In this document: piece by piece, positions 30,088 to 37,824 of the stretch
Layout of the letters: each line of letters opens with the position of its first letter
Numbering within the stretch: position 1 is the first letter of the stretch
Assembly: GCA_021813805.1 (NCBI GenBank)
Contig: JAKAJL010000010.1
Coordinates: forward strand, 1 to 64,000
Source of the DNA: Pseudomonadota bacterium
GTDB taxonomy: Bacteria; Pseudomonadota; Alphaproteobacteria; Rhizobiales; Beijerinckiaceae
Length of the DNA: 64,000 bases
Direction of reading: 5' to 3'
Notes under the pieces: generated by a model
Database searches by the model: none
The model's input: only the letters and a program-made list of their open reading frames with translations
Told to the model about the DNA's origin: nothing
Made by a program: the position numbers and the translations under genes

Positions 30088-31787
30088 ATACGCAGACGAA
30101 GCAGCCCGAATATGATTACGCCGGCTATGAGGGCCACGCCGGCTTTGATGAGAACGGCTTCCCGCTTCCGCAGCCGTACAGTGTCATCTTGCAGATGATC
30201 GCGCGTCTCAACATGGAGAGCGCCGACGTGTCGGCGGATATCGAAGAAATTCTCGTCCACGCCACCGTGCTGGACGACCCGGTAAAGCTCAACCTCGTCC
30301 GCGACAAAATCGCGAAAAAGGCGCGCCAAAAGCTCGGCGATTTGGACGCCATCATCGCCCGCGCGCGGGTCGTCATGGACCCGCCCGAGGACGTCTTCGG
30401 GGCGGGTTTCGGGGGCGCTGGAGAGGGCGACGACGACGACGGGGCAGCTAACCCCTTCGGCGGCCCGGGAGCGGGCTCCAGCGGCCGGGGAAACGCGAGC
30501 AACTTGCCGCCGTGGGCCTCCGACATGCTCTTGGGTGACGACGGCGAACCTCTGAGCAACGTACACAATGCGGTTATCGCGCTCGCAGGCGTGCCCGAGA
30601 TCGCCGAGGCGCTGAAATATGACAAAATGCTGTGCGCCCCGGTTCTGGTCAAACCGCTGGACGGCTCGGGCGCCGCGGCTGGCGCATTTCCGCGCAAATT
30701 GACCGACATCGACGCGACGGACATTCAGCAGATCGTTCAGCGCAGCGTGCTGCCGAAGCTGGGAAAAGACGTGTGCTACCAAGCGATTGAGCAGCACGCG
30801 TCGGCCAACAGTTTCCACCCGGTGCGCGAATATCTCGACGGGCTGGTCTGGGACGACGTGGCTCGTCTCGACACTTGGGTGTCTGCGTACCTCGGCGCCG
30901 CCGACACGCCCTACGCCCGCGGCGTCGGCGCGATGTGGCTCATCTCGATGGTCGCCCGCGTCATGCAGCCGGGCTGCAAGGTCGACACGGCTCCGGTTCT
31001 CGAAGGCGATCAAGGGAAGCTGAAGTCCACCGTGTGCTCGATCTTGGCAGGGCAGTGGTTCTCCGACGCGCTGCCCGACATCCACAGCAAGGATGCGTCG
31101 AGCCACCTGCGCGGTAAGTGGCTGATCGAGATCGCCGAGCTGGCCGCGTTCCGCAAGGCGGACATCGAAAAGCTCAAGGCGTACATCACCCGGCGCGTCG
31201 AACAGTTCCGTCCGGCGTATGGGCGCCTCGAAGTCGAGGAACCGCGACAGTGCGTTTTTGTGGGCACCACGAATCGCGACCAATATCTTGGCGACGACAC
31301 GGGCGGTCGCCGCTTCTGGCCGCTCTCCGTCGGGCAGGTCAAGATCGACCAGTTGCGGGCCGACCGCGACCAGCTCTTTGCCGAGGCGACGGCCCGCTAC
31401 AAGGCCGGTGAGAAATGGTGGCCGGACGAGCAATTCGCGGTCGATCACGCCGCGCCCGAGCAGACCGCGCGTCAGTTCGAGGAGGCTTGGGCAGTCCCGA
31501 TAGAAAGGGCGGTTCGTGAGTGGATCGCGATGGCGAAGGCCACACCGGCGCCGAACTACGAGTTCCCGTTGTACAAGGTAGCAAAGGAGGCTCTCAAGAT
31601 TGAGGATGGTCGTATTGGAACCGCTACAAATCACCGCATTCGCGCCGCCCTGAAGGCGCTTGGATGCTACGAGCGCACCGGGGCCGACGGCAAGCGGGTG
31701 CGGGGGACGCAAGGGAGGACTTGGCTGCCACCGGATGCTTGGATCGAGGAGACGCCTGCGGGGCCGAAAGGCTTCGGCATGCTCTGA
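30084..31787 (+). CDS. VapE-type (virulence-associated E) P-loop ATPase/helicase
   Basis: The C-terminal ~320 residues of this 567-residue protein match the VapE family: EYLDGLVWDDVARLDTWVS, the P-loop-like VLEGDQGKLKSTVCSILAG (about 305-323), KWLIEIAELAAFRKADIEK, and VGTTNRDQYLGDDTGGRRFW. The loop reads G-x-x-G-x-x-K-S-T with Leu where many P-loops have Gly. VapE-like proteins act as replicative helicases of satellites such as SaPIs. The N-terminus is acidic and Gly-rich. It sits directly upstream of the repeat array, as expected for a replication initiator or helicase near its origin. Confidence 0.85.
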   Translation: MNTQTKQPEYDYAGYEGHAGFDENGFPLPQPYSVILQMIARLNMESADVSADIEEILVHATVLDDPVKLNLVRDKIAKKARQKLGDLDAIIARARVVMDPPEDVFGAGFGGAGEGDDDDGAANPFGGPGAGSSGRGNASNLPPWASDMLLGDDGEPLSNVHNAVIALAGVPEIAEALKYDKMLCAPVLVKPLDGSGAAAGAFPRKLTDIDATDIQQIVQRSVLPKLGKDVCYQAIEQHASANSFHPVREYLDGLVWDDVARLDTWVSAYLGAADTPYARGVGAMWLISMVARVMQPGCKVDTAPVLEGDQGKLKSTVCSILAGQWFSDALPDIHSKDASSHLRGKWLIEIAELAAFRKADIEKLKAYITRRVEQFRPAYGRLEVEEPRQCVFVGTTNRDQYLGDDTGGRRFWPLSVGQVKIDQLRADRDQLFAEATARYKAGEKWWPDEQFAVDHAAPEQTARQFEEAWAVPIERAVREWIAMAKATPAPNYEFPLYKVAKEALKIEDGRIGTATNHRIRAALKALGCYERTGADGKRVRGTQGRTWLPPDAWIEETPAGPKGFGML

Positions 31788-31815
31788 GGCTGCTACCGTC
31801 GGACTTTCCTCCCAA

Positions 31816-32275
31816 CCGTCAGACCTTTAAAAGTCTGACGGTTCTTTATGTCATTGATATTGAACGTGTTTCACGCCAAATCGACGGACCGTCAGACACC
31901 GTCAGACTTTTCCTCTATATACCCCTCCTACCCCCTACACCTACACACACACACCCTCCTCTGTGTATGCATCCTCTTTCTAGAAGCCCTATATAGGTAA
32001 AAGTCTGACGGTGTCTGACGGTCGCCAAAGGAACTCCTAGAAAAACGGGAGACACAGCCGACCGTCAGACTTTGAAAAGTCCGACGGTTTTGGGGGAAAG
32101 TCTGACGGAACGCTGCAAGTCTGACGGTCCGGCCGCCCCCGGCTCTTCTTCTCCCCAACTCCCCAAGCTCCCCCACACAACTATGTGCGTGCGCCCTTTC
32201 CTAGAAGCCCTATCTAGGTAAAAGTCTGACGGGTTTGGGGGAAAGTCTGACGTCCGACGGCCGATGGTCTGACGG
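31816..32275. repeat. Iteron-like array of GTCTGACGG, candidate replication origin
   Basis: The 9-mer GTCTGACGG or its complement occurs about 14 times in 460 bases: forward at 31833, 32003, 32013, 32100, 32119, 32224 and 32267, forward with one change at 32079, 32245 and 32252, and reverse at 31816, 31889, 31899 and 32062. Two facing copies at 31816/31833 and at 32062/32079 form hairpins. Larger direct repeats enclose them: 31980-32011 versus 32201-32232 (one mismatch in 32) and 32078-32108 versus 32223-32253. An AT-rich block and a CA-microsatellite lie between. Position right after primase and VapE genes suggests an origin. Confidence 0.8.
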
Positions 32276-32303
32276 CAAATCTCGCGGTCTGCTGGCGGGT
32301 GAG

Positions 32304-32317
32304 CCCCCCCCCCCCCC
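32304..32317. repeat. Homopolymer tract of 14 C
   Basis: A run of 14 C residues lies 87 bases before the start of the next gene. Runs of this length slip during replication and during sequencing. It lies at the downstream edge of the iteron array. Confidence 0.85.
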
Positions 32318-32404
32318 AAACCCCATCCCAGCCGTCGCGCGCGCGGGCGCGAAGGACCGAGGCGGTATTGAGATACCATAGCGTATGTTATAACATCCGC
32401 TGCC

Positions 32405-33112
32405 ATGAAACCCCTTTCGCCCAAGGCTTTAGAGGCGGCTCGCGCCCGAAATCTCGCCGCGATTGAGCGCCTCAACGAGAAGATCGCCGCCGACAAAGAG
32501 CGGCAGGCTGCACGAGTGCGCGAGCGAGAGGCCGCCAAGCGAAATCGCGTCCCGAACACTTTGGACGCTCTTGAGGCGGCCCGCATGTGTATCGACGTCC
32601 AAGCCTTGCGCCAGCGCGGCGACGTCCTTATCGAAGGCAAGTGGACCGCCATCGCCCCACCACCCGCCCTGCGCGCCGTGGTCGTCACCCGTACCGCCAT
32701 ACGGCTGCTTCCTTTGTCCGGCGCCGCGCAGATGATCCCGCTCCGCTGGCGAAAGACGGTCGGCCCGTTCGAGCTATGCGCCGCCAAGTGCGACTGCGGC
32801 CGCCTCGTGCTCAAACTCTATCCCAAGAGCTTCGACGGCGGCCCTTGGGGTTGCAGATACTGCTGCGTGACCGGCGCCCGGCGCGATTCGGGCGACAAGC
32901 ACCGGGCCGTCAATCGCGTCCGGGTCAGGCCGCCGGTTTACCGCGGCGCGCCGGGCCACGAAGTTTGCGAGCGCGACGAGCGCGGCCGTTTTCTTCGCCG
33001 CGATAAAAGAACGCCATCGGCGCGTCTGATAATAGAGCCGCCTCGATCCGAGCCTGCCCCGATCATTCATCAGCCTTTCGGGCCGTGCGAATGGACGCCG
33101 CGTCGCGGCTAA
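32405..33112 (+). CDS. Hypothetical protein with putative zinc-binding Cys motifs
   Basis: This 235-residue protein is not recognised. Residues ~10-55 form a basic coiled coil rich in Ala, Arg and Glu. A central domain has a cluster of cysteines: LCAAKCDCGRLVLKLYPKS and then GPWGCRYCCVTGARRDSG, which could bind a zinc ion. The tail is basic and Pro-rich. It follows the candidate origin and starts at the ATG nearest the array; the AT-rich 32370-32400 just upstream may hold its promoter. It might be a DNA- or RNA-binding element protein, but this is a guess from charge and Cys pattern. Confidence 0.65.
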   Translation: MKPLSPKALEAARARNLAAIERLNEKIAADKERQAARVREREAAKRNRVPNTLDALEAARMCIDVQALRQRGDVLIEGKWTAIAPPPALRAVVVTRTAIRLLPLSGAAQMIPLRWRKTVGPFELCAAKCDCGRLVLKLYPKSFDGGPWGCRYCCVTGARRDSGDKHRAVNRVRVRPPVYRGAPGHEVCERDERGRFLRRDKRTPSARLIIEPPRSEPAPIIHQPFGPCEWTPRRG

Positions 33113-33187
33113 AGACTAAACGTCGCCTCGCCAAGTAAAACCGCATACACTCGACATAGCTCAATTTAAGCGGTGTCGCGGCTTTTC

Positions 33188-33216
33188 TTGTCAGAACACC
33201 AGAAATATGGTACATA
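33188..33216 (+). promoter_or_regulatory. Predicted sigma-70-type promoter
   Basis: TTGTCA (33188-33193) and TACATA (33211-33216) are separated by exactly 17 bases in the 240-base gap before the 33354 gene. It would drive the downstream cargo genes. This is pattern-based only. Confidence 0.4.
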
Positions 33217-33353
33217 GACAGCGTTAACCGCCGTTTCGTGGCTTGAAACGACGGCTCGCTGGTGTAGATTTCTTTGATGAGGACGGAAACCTACCCCGGC
33301 GCGCAGTCTTTTGCAAGCCATTCGAAGCGGCTCTCAAATGAAGGACCGTTTCA

Positions 33354-33827
33354 ATGCCTGCTCTCCTACGTACATCCCCGGCTCAGCTCGAAGCCCCGCC
33401 TGTCCTTGTCGAGGGCGAGTTCGGTCACCGTCGCCGGCTCCGTGTCAGCGGCGGCTCGCGCCCTGCCCGCGTCGCGCTCTCTTTCGTTCGGCTTCGCCAA
33501 GGCGCGCTACCCGGTGTCGGAAACCGCACCATCGAACTGAGCATTGCCGAAGCGGTCGCGCTCCCGGCCGTGCTCGACGAAGCAACTCGCCTTTATTTTG
33601 GTGACTTGCTCGACGCGATTACCGCTGTCGCGCACGGAGGCGTCGCCGCCCGCATTGTCTACGACGGGCCGGTCACGCGGCTGATCATCACGTCCGACGC
33701 TGGTATCTTCGTTGAAGGCGAAGAAGAACCGCTTTTTCAGCTCTGCTTCCTGCTACGCGATCGTTGGGAGCTGGCGGGCGTCCGCGATCTGCTCAAGCTG
33801 GCGTCGGCTCGCGCCACCACCCACTAA
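33354..33827 (+). CDS. Hypothetical element cargo protein (157 aa)
   Basis: The product has no recognisable family. It starts after a GAAGGA ribosome-binding site 8 bases upstream. The sequence looks like a mixed alpha/beta domain: FGHRRRLRVSGGSRPARVAL, then EAVALPAVLDEATRLYFGDL and an acidic C-terminal part with DAGIFVEGEEEPLFQLCFLL. There is no signal peptide or membrane segment. The next gene begins 18 bases downstream on the same strand, so the two are probably cotranscribed. Confidence 0.65.
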   Translation: MPALLRTSPAQLEAPPVLVEGEFGHRRRLRVSGGSRPARVALSFVRLRQGALPGVGNRTIELSIAEAVALPAVLDEATRLYFGDLLDAITAVAHGGVAARIVYDGPVTRLIITSDAGIFVEGEEEPLFQLCFLLRDRWELAGVRDLLKLASARATTH

Positions 33828-33845
33828 AACGAATGGAGACACCCA

Positions 33846-34343
33846 ATGTCGGAGTGCGATGACCTGACCGGCGACGAGCTTGCCGAGTGCCAGGAGAACC
33901 GAGCGCGGCGAAACCAATTCGTCGATCACATCGGCCACCGGCTGATCGACCACGCCTTCAACAGCATGGCCGATTCTGGCAGCGCGGGCGAGGCAGCAGG
34001 CCTTGCCGGGGCGGCGGCTGGAGCGGAAGGCGCTTCCGCCGCCTCGGGCGTCGGCAGCCTGCTCGGGGCTCTCCCGGAAGCTCTCGCGCTCGCCACCGGC
34101 GGCAAGGCCGATGGCCGCGCCGCGCGGTACGCCAAAGCCCGCCGTGAGCTCGAGCAGATACACGCTCGCCTCAAGCGGGCGGAAGCGAAGCACGTCGGCA
34201 CGGTCGAGGGCGAGGACCATCGCCGCCATGCGGGCCGCCCCGCGCGTCGCAGCCGTCACTCGTCGGGCGGTGCTCCGGGGACGCCCGAACCCGGCTGGCG
34301 CGACCATATCGACACCAGCCGGTCGGCGCGGCGCCGCGGCTGA
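33846..34343 (+). CDS. Hypothetical element protein with Ala/Gly-rich core and basic tail
   Basis: The 165-residue product starts MSECDDLTGDELAECQENRA, has a Gly/Ala-rich middle (residues ~45-85), a helical segment ARRELEQIHARLKRAEAKH, and a basic tail with DHRRHAGRPARRSRHSSGG. The tail is duplicated, without the rest of the gene, at 34984-35100 and 35846-35898. No family is recognised. A strong hairpin terminator follows the stop by 9 bases. The Gly/Ala stretch may span or touch a membrane. Confidence 0.6.
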   Translation: MSECDDLTGDELAECQENRARRNQFVDHIGHRLIDHAFNSMADSGSAGEAAGLAGAAAGAEGASAASGVGSLLGALPEALALATGGKADGRAARYAKARRELEQIHARLKRAEAKHVGTVEGEDHRRHAGRPARRSRHSSGGAPGTPEPGWRDHIDTSRSARRRG

Positions 34344-34352
34344 AGAATCGAG

Positions 34353-34374
34353 AGGCGGCTTCGGCCGCCTTTTT
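34353..34374 (+). terminator. Rho-independent terminator with TTCG loop
   Basis: AGGCGGC (34353-34359), a TTCG tetraloop and GCCGCCT (34364-34370) form a perfect 7-bp stem followed by five T residues. It lies 9 bases after the stop of the 33846 gene. A weaker copy with mismatches recurs near 35911-35930. Confidence 0.88.
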
Positions 34375-34573
34375 CGTTCGAGGACTGGCATATTTTGGCG
34401 CCGTGCTGTGCCGATCAAGCCATTGACCCTGCGGCATGATCGGCTATTTCAAACGGAGGGGTCCGGCGAGACTTCCCGAGCCTCAGACGCCTGAGTTCCG
34501 TTCGCCGCCTGCGCAAGACTGAGCACCTTGGCGACGCGCTCGTCGGGTTGTTTGAAAATGACGCTGGTCCGCG

Positions 34574-34588
34574 TTTTTTTTTTTTTTT
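34574..34588. repeat. Homopolymer tract of 15 T
   Basis: Fifteen consecutive T residues lie 48 bases upstream of the start of the 34636 gene, close to where its promoter should be. Such a tract can change length and alter expression, and it is also a common sequencing-error site. Confidence 0.85.
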
Positions 34589-34635
34589 CCAGATTAGTGT
34601 GCCGTGCGGGGACCCACTTCCATAAGGAGCAACCG

Positions 34636-34953
34636 ATGAACTGGAATGACTATTTTCAGGCGCACCCCGGAGAATTTATCGCCTGCATGCTGCTGTGCGT
34701 GCTGGTCCTGCAGTTAGGGTCAATTGCGCAATCGCTCGCCCGCATCGACCGCATCCTAACGGAAGAACTGAAACCCGACCTGAAGTATAACTTGCCGCTG
34801 AAGCAATACCTGGGCTACATCAACGAGTGGAACGGAACGATAAACAACGAGCTAAAAGACATGGCGGCCCACATCAGGTCGATTAGCGGGAAGCTGTGGG
34901 AGCTCGAAAAACGGTTGCGGCGCCCGCAACCACCCTCAAAACCGCCGGCGTAA
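34636..34953 (+). CDS. Small membrane-anchored coiled-coil protein
   Basis: The 105-residue product starts at an ATG behind a clear AAGGAG site (8 bases), so the longer open frame is rejected. An N-terminal hydrophobic segment, EFIACMLLCVLVLQLGSIAQ (residues ~13-32), is followed by charged helices with a heptad-like pattern (DMAAHIRSISGKLWELEKRL) and a Pro-rich end. This is a bitopic protein with a cytoplasmic or periplasmic coiled coil. No family is recognised; holin-accessory or spanin-like roles cannot be judged without lysis partners. Confidence 0.65.
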   Translation: MNWNDYFQAHPGEFIACMLLCVLVLQLGSIAQSLARIDRILTEELKPDLKYNLPLKQYLGYINEWNGTINNELKDMAAHIRSISGKLWELEKRLRRPQPPSKPPA

Positions 34954-35310
34954 CCACCTGTCCGACGCCCGCGCTTAGAACTCTCCAAGCGCCAGCCGAA
35001 GCACGCCGGCAAGGTCAACGGCAAAGACCACCACCGCCACGCCGGCCGCACCGCGCGTCGGTCATCGGGCGGGGCCGCCGGCACGCCTGACCCGAGTTCG
35101 CCGCACGCGCGCCAGGTCTGCCCCCCCTGTCGCCAGCCCGTTACGTCCGCGGGGATCGGCCTGGCAATTCCCCCGGTCGCTCAGCGCCAAATCCGGTGCC
35201 ATAGTCAGCTTGCATCTCGATGAGGTTTTGCCTCAGCCAACCTGCCTGAAACCTCGGCAAGGTGGCGCCCGAAAGGGGATGCGGCCGTAAGGCAACCAAG
35301 GAGGCGCTTC
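34954..35310. other. Non-coding region holding a gene remnant
   Basis: After the membrane-protein gene comes a degenerate copy of the 33846 gene tail (34984-35100), then about 200 bases without a convincing frame. The last part includes the AAGGAGG ribosome-binding site of the next gene (35297-35304). Confidence 0.5.
34984..35100 (+). pseudogene. Fragment duplicating the basic tail of the 33846 gene product
   Basis: One frame reads KHAGKVNGKDHHRHAGRTAR followed by RSSGGAAGTPDP, which parallels KHVGTVEGEDHRRHAGRPAR and SSGGAPGTPEP of the 33846 gene product. There is no start codon or upstream domain, so it is a remnant of a duplication rather than a gene. Confidence 0.65.
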
Positions 35311-35619
35311 ATGACCCGCTATTTCATCAAGGATCACCCGGTCGAGATTGATGGCCGAACGGTCCACGTCGACATCGATTTTCGAGCGACTCCGAGGAAT
35401 ACCATCGGCGCGTGGGTCGTTCCGCCAGAAATTGAGGACGTCACGGTCTTCCTCTCGGACGAGGAAAAGGCGCGTCTGCCGAACCTGCTCCCGGTCGCTG
35501 TCCGCCATTTTGAGGATCGGGTCGAGCAGCTGCTATATGAAGACCTGGCGCCGCTTTGGGATTTCGCAGCCGCACTGCGCTTCGACGACGCTGACGACGA
35601 CGAGGAGCCATCAGGATGA
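35311..35619 (+). CDS. Small acidic hypothetical protein
   Basis: The 102-residue product is acidic, with a beta-rich first half (RTVHVDIDFRATPRNTIGAW) and a strongly acidic C-terminus (DDADDDEEPSG). An AAGGAGG ribosome-binding site precedes the ATG by 6 bases. The stop overlaps the start of a basic 47-residue protein (ATGA), so an acidic and a basic small protein are made together. Paired small acidic and basic products suggest a complex, for example toxin-antitoxin or anti-phage type, but no family supports this. Confidence 0.65.
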   Translation: MTRYFIKDHPVEIDGRTVHVDIDFRATPRNTIGAWVVPPEIEDVTVFLSDEEKARLPNLLPVAVRHFEDRVEQLLYEDLAPLWDFAAALRFDDADDDEEPSG

Positions 35620-35759
35620 GCCGCCGATTTTCCAGTAGAAGACGGCGTCGAAATAACGATCAGCGCCGCCCATTTCGGGCCAGAATTGGGGCCGCGTCGG
35701 GTGCGATGAAAACGAACAAGGCGGCGCTGCCGCTTTTTCTCGATGCCATCGCCCTTTAG
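35616..35759 (+). CDS. Very small basic protein (47 aa), overlapping the acidic gene
   Basis: The frame opens at the ATG of the ATGA overlap at 35616 and stops at 35757-35759. The product starts MSRRFSSRRRRRNNDQRRPF, carries 12 or more Arg, and ends with a hydrophobic KAALPLFLDAIAL. The overlap with the acidic gene is the main reason to believe it is translated. It is too short to classify. Confidence 0.4.
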   Translation: MSRRFSSRRRRRNNDQRRPFRARIGAASGAMKTNKAALPLFLDAIAL

Positions 35760-35845
35760 CCGAAAACGTTCGATTTTAGTTCCTCGGGGCGGTCCCCTCC
35801 TGACGCTAGGTCAGATTCTGTATCTGTTCTGCAGGCAAATCGCGT

Positions 35846-36004
35846 TAAGGGCGAAGACCACCGTCGGCACGCCGGACGGCCGGCGCGGCGCCGCGCCTGA
35901 AGAATCGAGAGGCGGCTTCGGTCGCTTTTTCCGCTCGAAGACTGGCATATTTTGGCGCCGGCGCTGTGGCAATCGGTCCATTGACCTCGCCGCCTGATCG
36001 GCTA
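35846..36004 (+). pseudogene. Third copy of the tail-terminator block
   Basis: This begins with a frame reading VKGEDHRRHAGRPARRRA and a stop, continues with a mutated copy of the terminator hairpin (35911-35930) and the ACTGGCATATTTTGGCGCCG block, and ends with TGATCGGCT. It matches 34208-34444 in order. The upstream body of the gene is missing. Confidence 0.6.
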
Positions 36005-36088
36005 TCGTCAATCCGTTCGGAGGCTTCGCCAACAAATTCCAACAGAGATCGCGATGTCACCCATCAAAAAGGACACGCCGTTCAGACG

Positions 36089-36748
36089 ATGAAAATCCTT
36101 ATCGCTGCCGCCCTCGCTCTGACGGCGTACGTTGCTCTGATCGTGCTCGCTGATTTGGGGTTGCGCGACGGCCCGACGAAGACGGGAAACTATACCCTTC
36201 CGGCGCAAGCTGATTCGGGCCTTGTATGCCAGCTGATCGACGTCGACTCTTTAAACCCGCTCCAGATGACCGTTGATTTTGGCTTGTTGTGGGGTGCTAC
36301 GGTCACGCTGTTCATCGAAGGCCAACTGCCAGATTCCTTGGATGCCGAAGTTAAGACCACACAATGGACGCAGACCCTCAAAGCCCAAGTTGAAGGCGCG
36401 CGGATGCTTGAAGCGCAGATTGACCGTTCTACAGGCGAGACGACCATGTCCTATCAGGCGGCATTGTGGCGCACAGCGAGGGGATTCTGTCATCCCGGCC
36501 CTACGAACGTCCGCCCGCCGAAGACGATTCCGCCGGTTTTCCCCGTCTGCAGGCCACAAGATTTCCAGAGCGACGCCGACCTCGAGGAAGGTGCGCGGGA
36601 AGGCGACGCTGAATTTACCGCCGCTTTGGCCGGAAGGTATCCCGACGCTCCCAAATGCACGCTGCCACCAGAAAGTCTTGCTGCGAAGCTGCAGGACGAT
36701 GGATTTCGCGAGAAATGGGTGGCGGCGCACCAGCCGACCAAACGCTAA
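36089..36748 (+). CDS. Putative exported hypothetical protein
   Basis: Starting at ATG 36089 the product has 219 residues and a signal-anchor-like N-terminus MKILIAAALALTAYVALIVL; the longer frame from 35966 adds a polar tail and a poor start. The rest is a soluble domain with SGLVCQLIDVDSLNPLQMTV, QWTQTLKAQVEGARMLEAQI and a Cys/Pro-rich part near ARGFCHPGP and FPVCRPQDF. No family is recognised. Codon use appears less GC-biased than the flanking chromosome, as expected for foreign DNA. Confidence 0.65.
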   Translation: MKILIAAALALTAYVALIVLADLGLRDGPTKTGNYTLPAQADSGLVCQLIDVDSLNPLQMTVDFGLLWGATVTLFIEGQLPDSLDAEVKTTQWTQTLKAQVEGARMLEAQIDRSTGETTMSYQAALWRTARGFCHPGPTNVRPPKTIPPVFPVCRPQDFQSDADLEEGAREGDAEFTAALAGRYPDAPKCTLPPESLAAKLQDDGFREKWVAAHQPTKR

Positions 36749-36951
36749 AGCCATCCGGTCAATGTCCAGCCGCATCGTCGCCGAAGTGCGCTGGCCACCG
36801 ATAGGGCGCCAAGGCTCTGGCCACGGCCCCTATTGGACTGCAAGCTCAATATTGCATCAAGACGAGGCCTTCTGCCTCACCAACCGGCCCGATCCTCGGC
36901 ACGGTGGTCAATCGATGCGGTCCGAAAAGGACAAATTAGGGGGACATTTCC

Positions 36952-37206
36952 ATGACCGATCGCATCACCATCGAAATCGAAGGCAAAGCCGTCGACACGA
37001 TTATCTGGACCCGTGCCCGCACGGTCGCGCCCGGTGAATCCTGGAAGGGCTTCGCCTGCGTCTCCTGCGGCGCTCCATTCGAGGATCTGCCCGCGCTGGT
37101 CGTGCATGAGGAAAGTTTCGAACTGGGTTTCTGCCTGCGATGCGCCGAGGCGCTGGCGCCCGACGCCCTCGCGATCGCTTCCGAACACCTTGGGGTCGTC
37201 GGCTAA
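36952..37206 (+). CDS. Small protein with two CxxC motifs (zinc ribbon-like)
   Basis: The 84-residue product starts with a beta-hairpin-like MTDRITIEIEGKAVDTIIW and has CVSCG (about residue 38) and CLRCA (about residue 63), spaced as in zinc ribbons. A GGGGG ribosome-binding site precedes the ATG by 8 bases. It is the last gene of the element before the right repeats. A zinc-binding regulatory role is plausible. Confidence 0.7.
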   Translation: MTDRITIEIEGKAVDTIIWTRARTVAPGESWKGFACVSCGAPFEDLPALVVHEESFELGFCLRCAEALAPDALAIASEHLGVVG

Positions 37207-37223
37207 GCCAAAATCCGGCCTTC

Positions 37224-37244
37224 TGCTAGCTATCTGCTAGCTAG
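37224..37244. promoter_or_regulatory. Right-end GCTAGCTA repeats, candidate integrase arm site
   Basis: The block TGCTAGCTATC followed by TGCTAGCTAG matches the left-end segment 25020-25040 in 19 of 21 positions and lies 47 bases inside attR. A further TTTCTAGCC follows. It is read as the right arm site of the recombinase. Confidence 0.5.
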
Positions 37245-37289
37245 GCTTTCTAGCCTCCGCCGCCTCTTCCCTACAACTTGTTGATTTTC

Positions 37290-37366
<77 letters not shown>

Positions 37367-37506
37367 GCTCCGGAGCGGGTGTTTAGGGCCCGCGCGCGGT
37401 CCTGTCAATCGTAACGCGCTTCCTTCACCTGAAAACTTGTTCGAGCGCGCGTAAGAGCCTAAAAGGCGGCGTTCCCGCCGGTTCGTCCCTCTGGCCCGGA
37501 GTCGCA

Positions 37507-37824
37507 ATGTCCGCTGCAGCTTTCCTTCTTCCCGTATTCCGGATCGTCGATTTGGCCATCAATCTTTATTGGTGGGTCATCATCGTCATGGCCGTCATGT
37601 CCTGGCTTCTCGCCTTCGACGTGATCAACATGCGCAACGATTTCGTCCGCTCGGTGTGGAACGGCGTCAACGCCCTGACCGAGCCGGCGCTCAGGCCGAT
37701 CCGCCGCTTCCTGCCGCCGATCGGCGGCATGGATATTTCCCCGATCGTGCTGCTGCTGCTGCTGTCCTTCATCCAGATGGAGCTGGACCAGCTGGCGCGG
37801 ACGCTGATCATGTCCTCGATGTGA
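37507..37824 (+). CDS. yggT: YggT-family membrane protein
   Basis: This 105-residue protein has two hydrophobic regions separated by the family signature: VMSWLLAFDVINMRNDFV, then EPALRPIRRFLPPIGGMDIS and PIVLLLLLSFI. YggT proteins are inner-membrane proteins linked to osmotic or ion homeostasis and cell-division-linked loci. It starts just beyond the tRNA-Ala gene and its stop overlaps the next gene's GTG start, forming the conserved yggT-DUF167 pair of alphaproteobacteria. Confidence 0.93.
   Translation: MSAAAFLLPVFRIVDLAINLYWWVIIVMAVMSWLLAFDVINMRNDFVRSVWNGVNALTEPALRPIRRFLPPIGGMDISPIVLLLLLSFIQMELDQLARTLIMSSM

Larger units (their letters stand above)
34344..34635. other. Intergenic region with terminator and a duplicated block
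   Basis: The block from 34337 to 34444 (terminator, then ACTGGCATATTTTGGCGCCG and a stretch ending in TGATCGGCT) is repeated with about 80-90 percent identity by eye at 35895-36004. The remainder leads to the next gene and includes a 15-T tract. Confidence 0.6.

Noticed and set aside
29421-31712. A 763-codon open frame on the minus strand across the primase and VapE genes
   Set aside because: It is the antisense shadow of two genes with clear domain motifs; its translation is Arg/Ala/Val-rich with no family signature.
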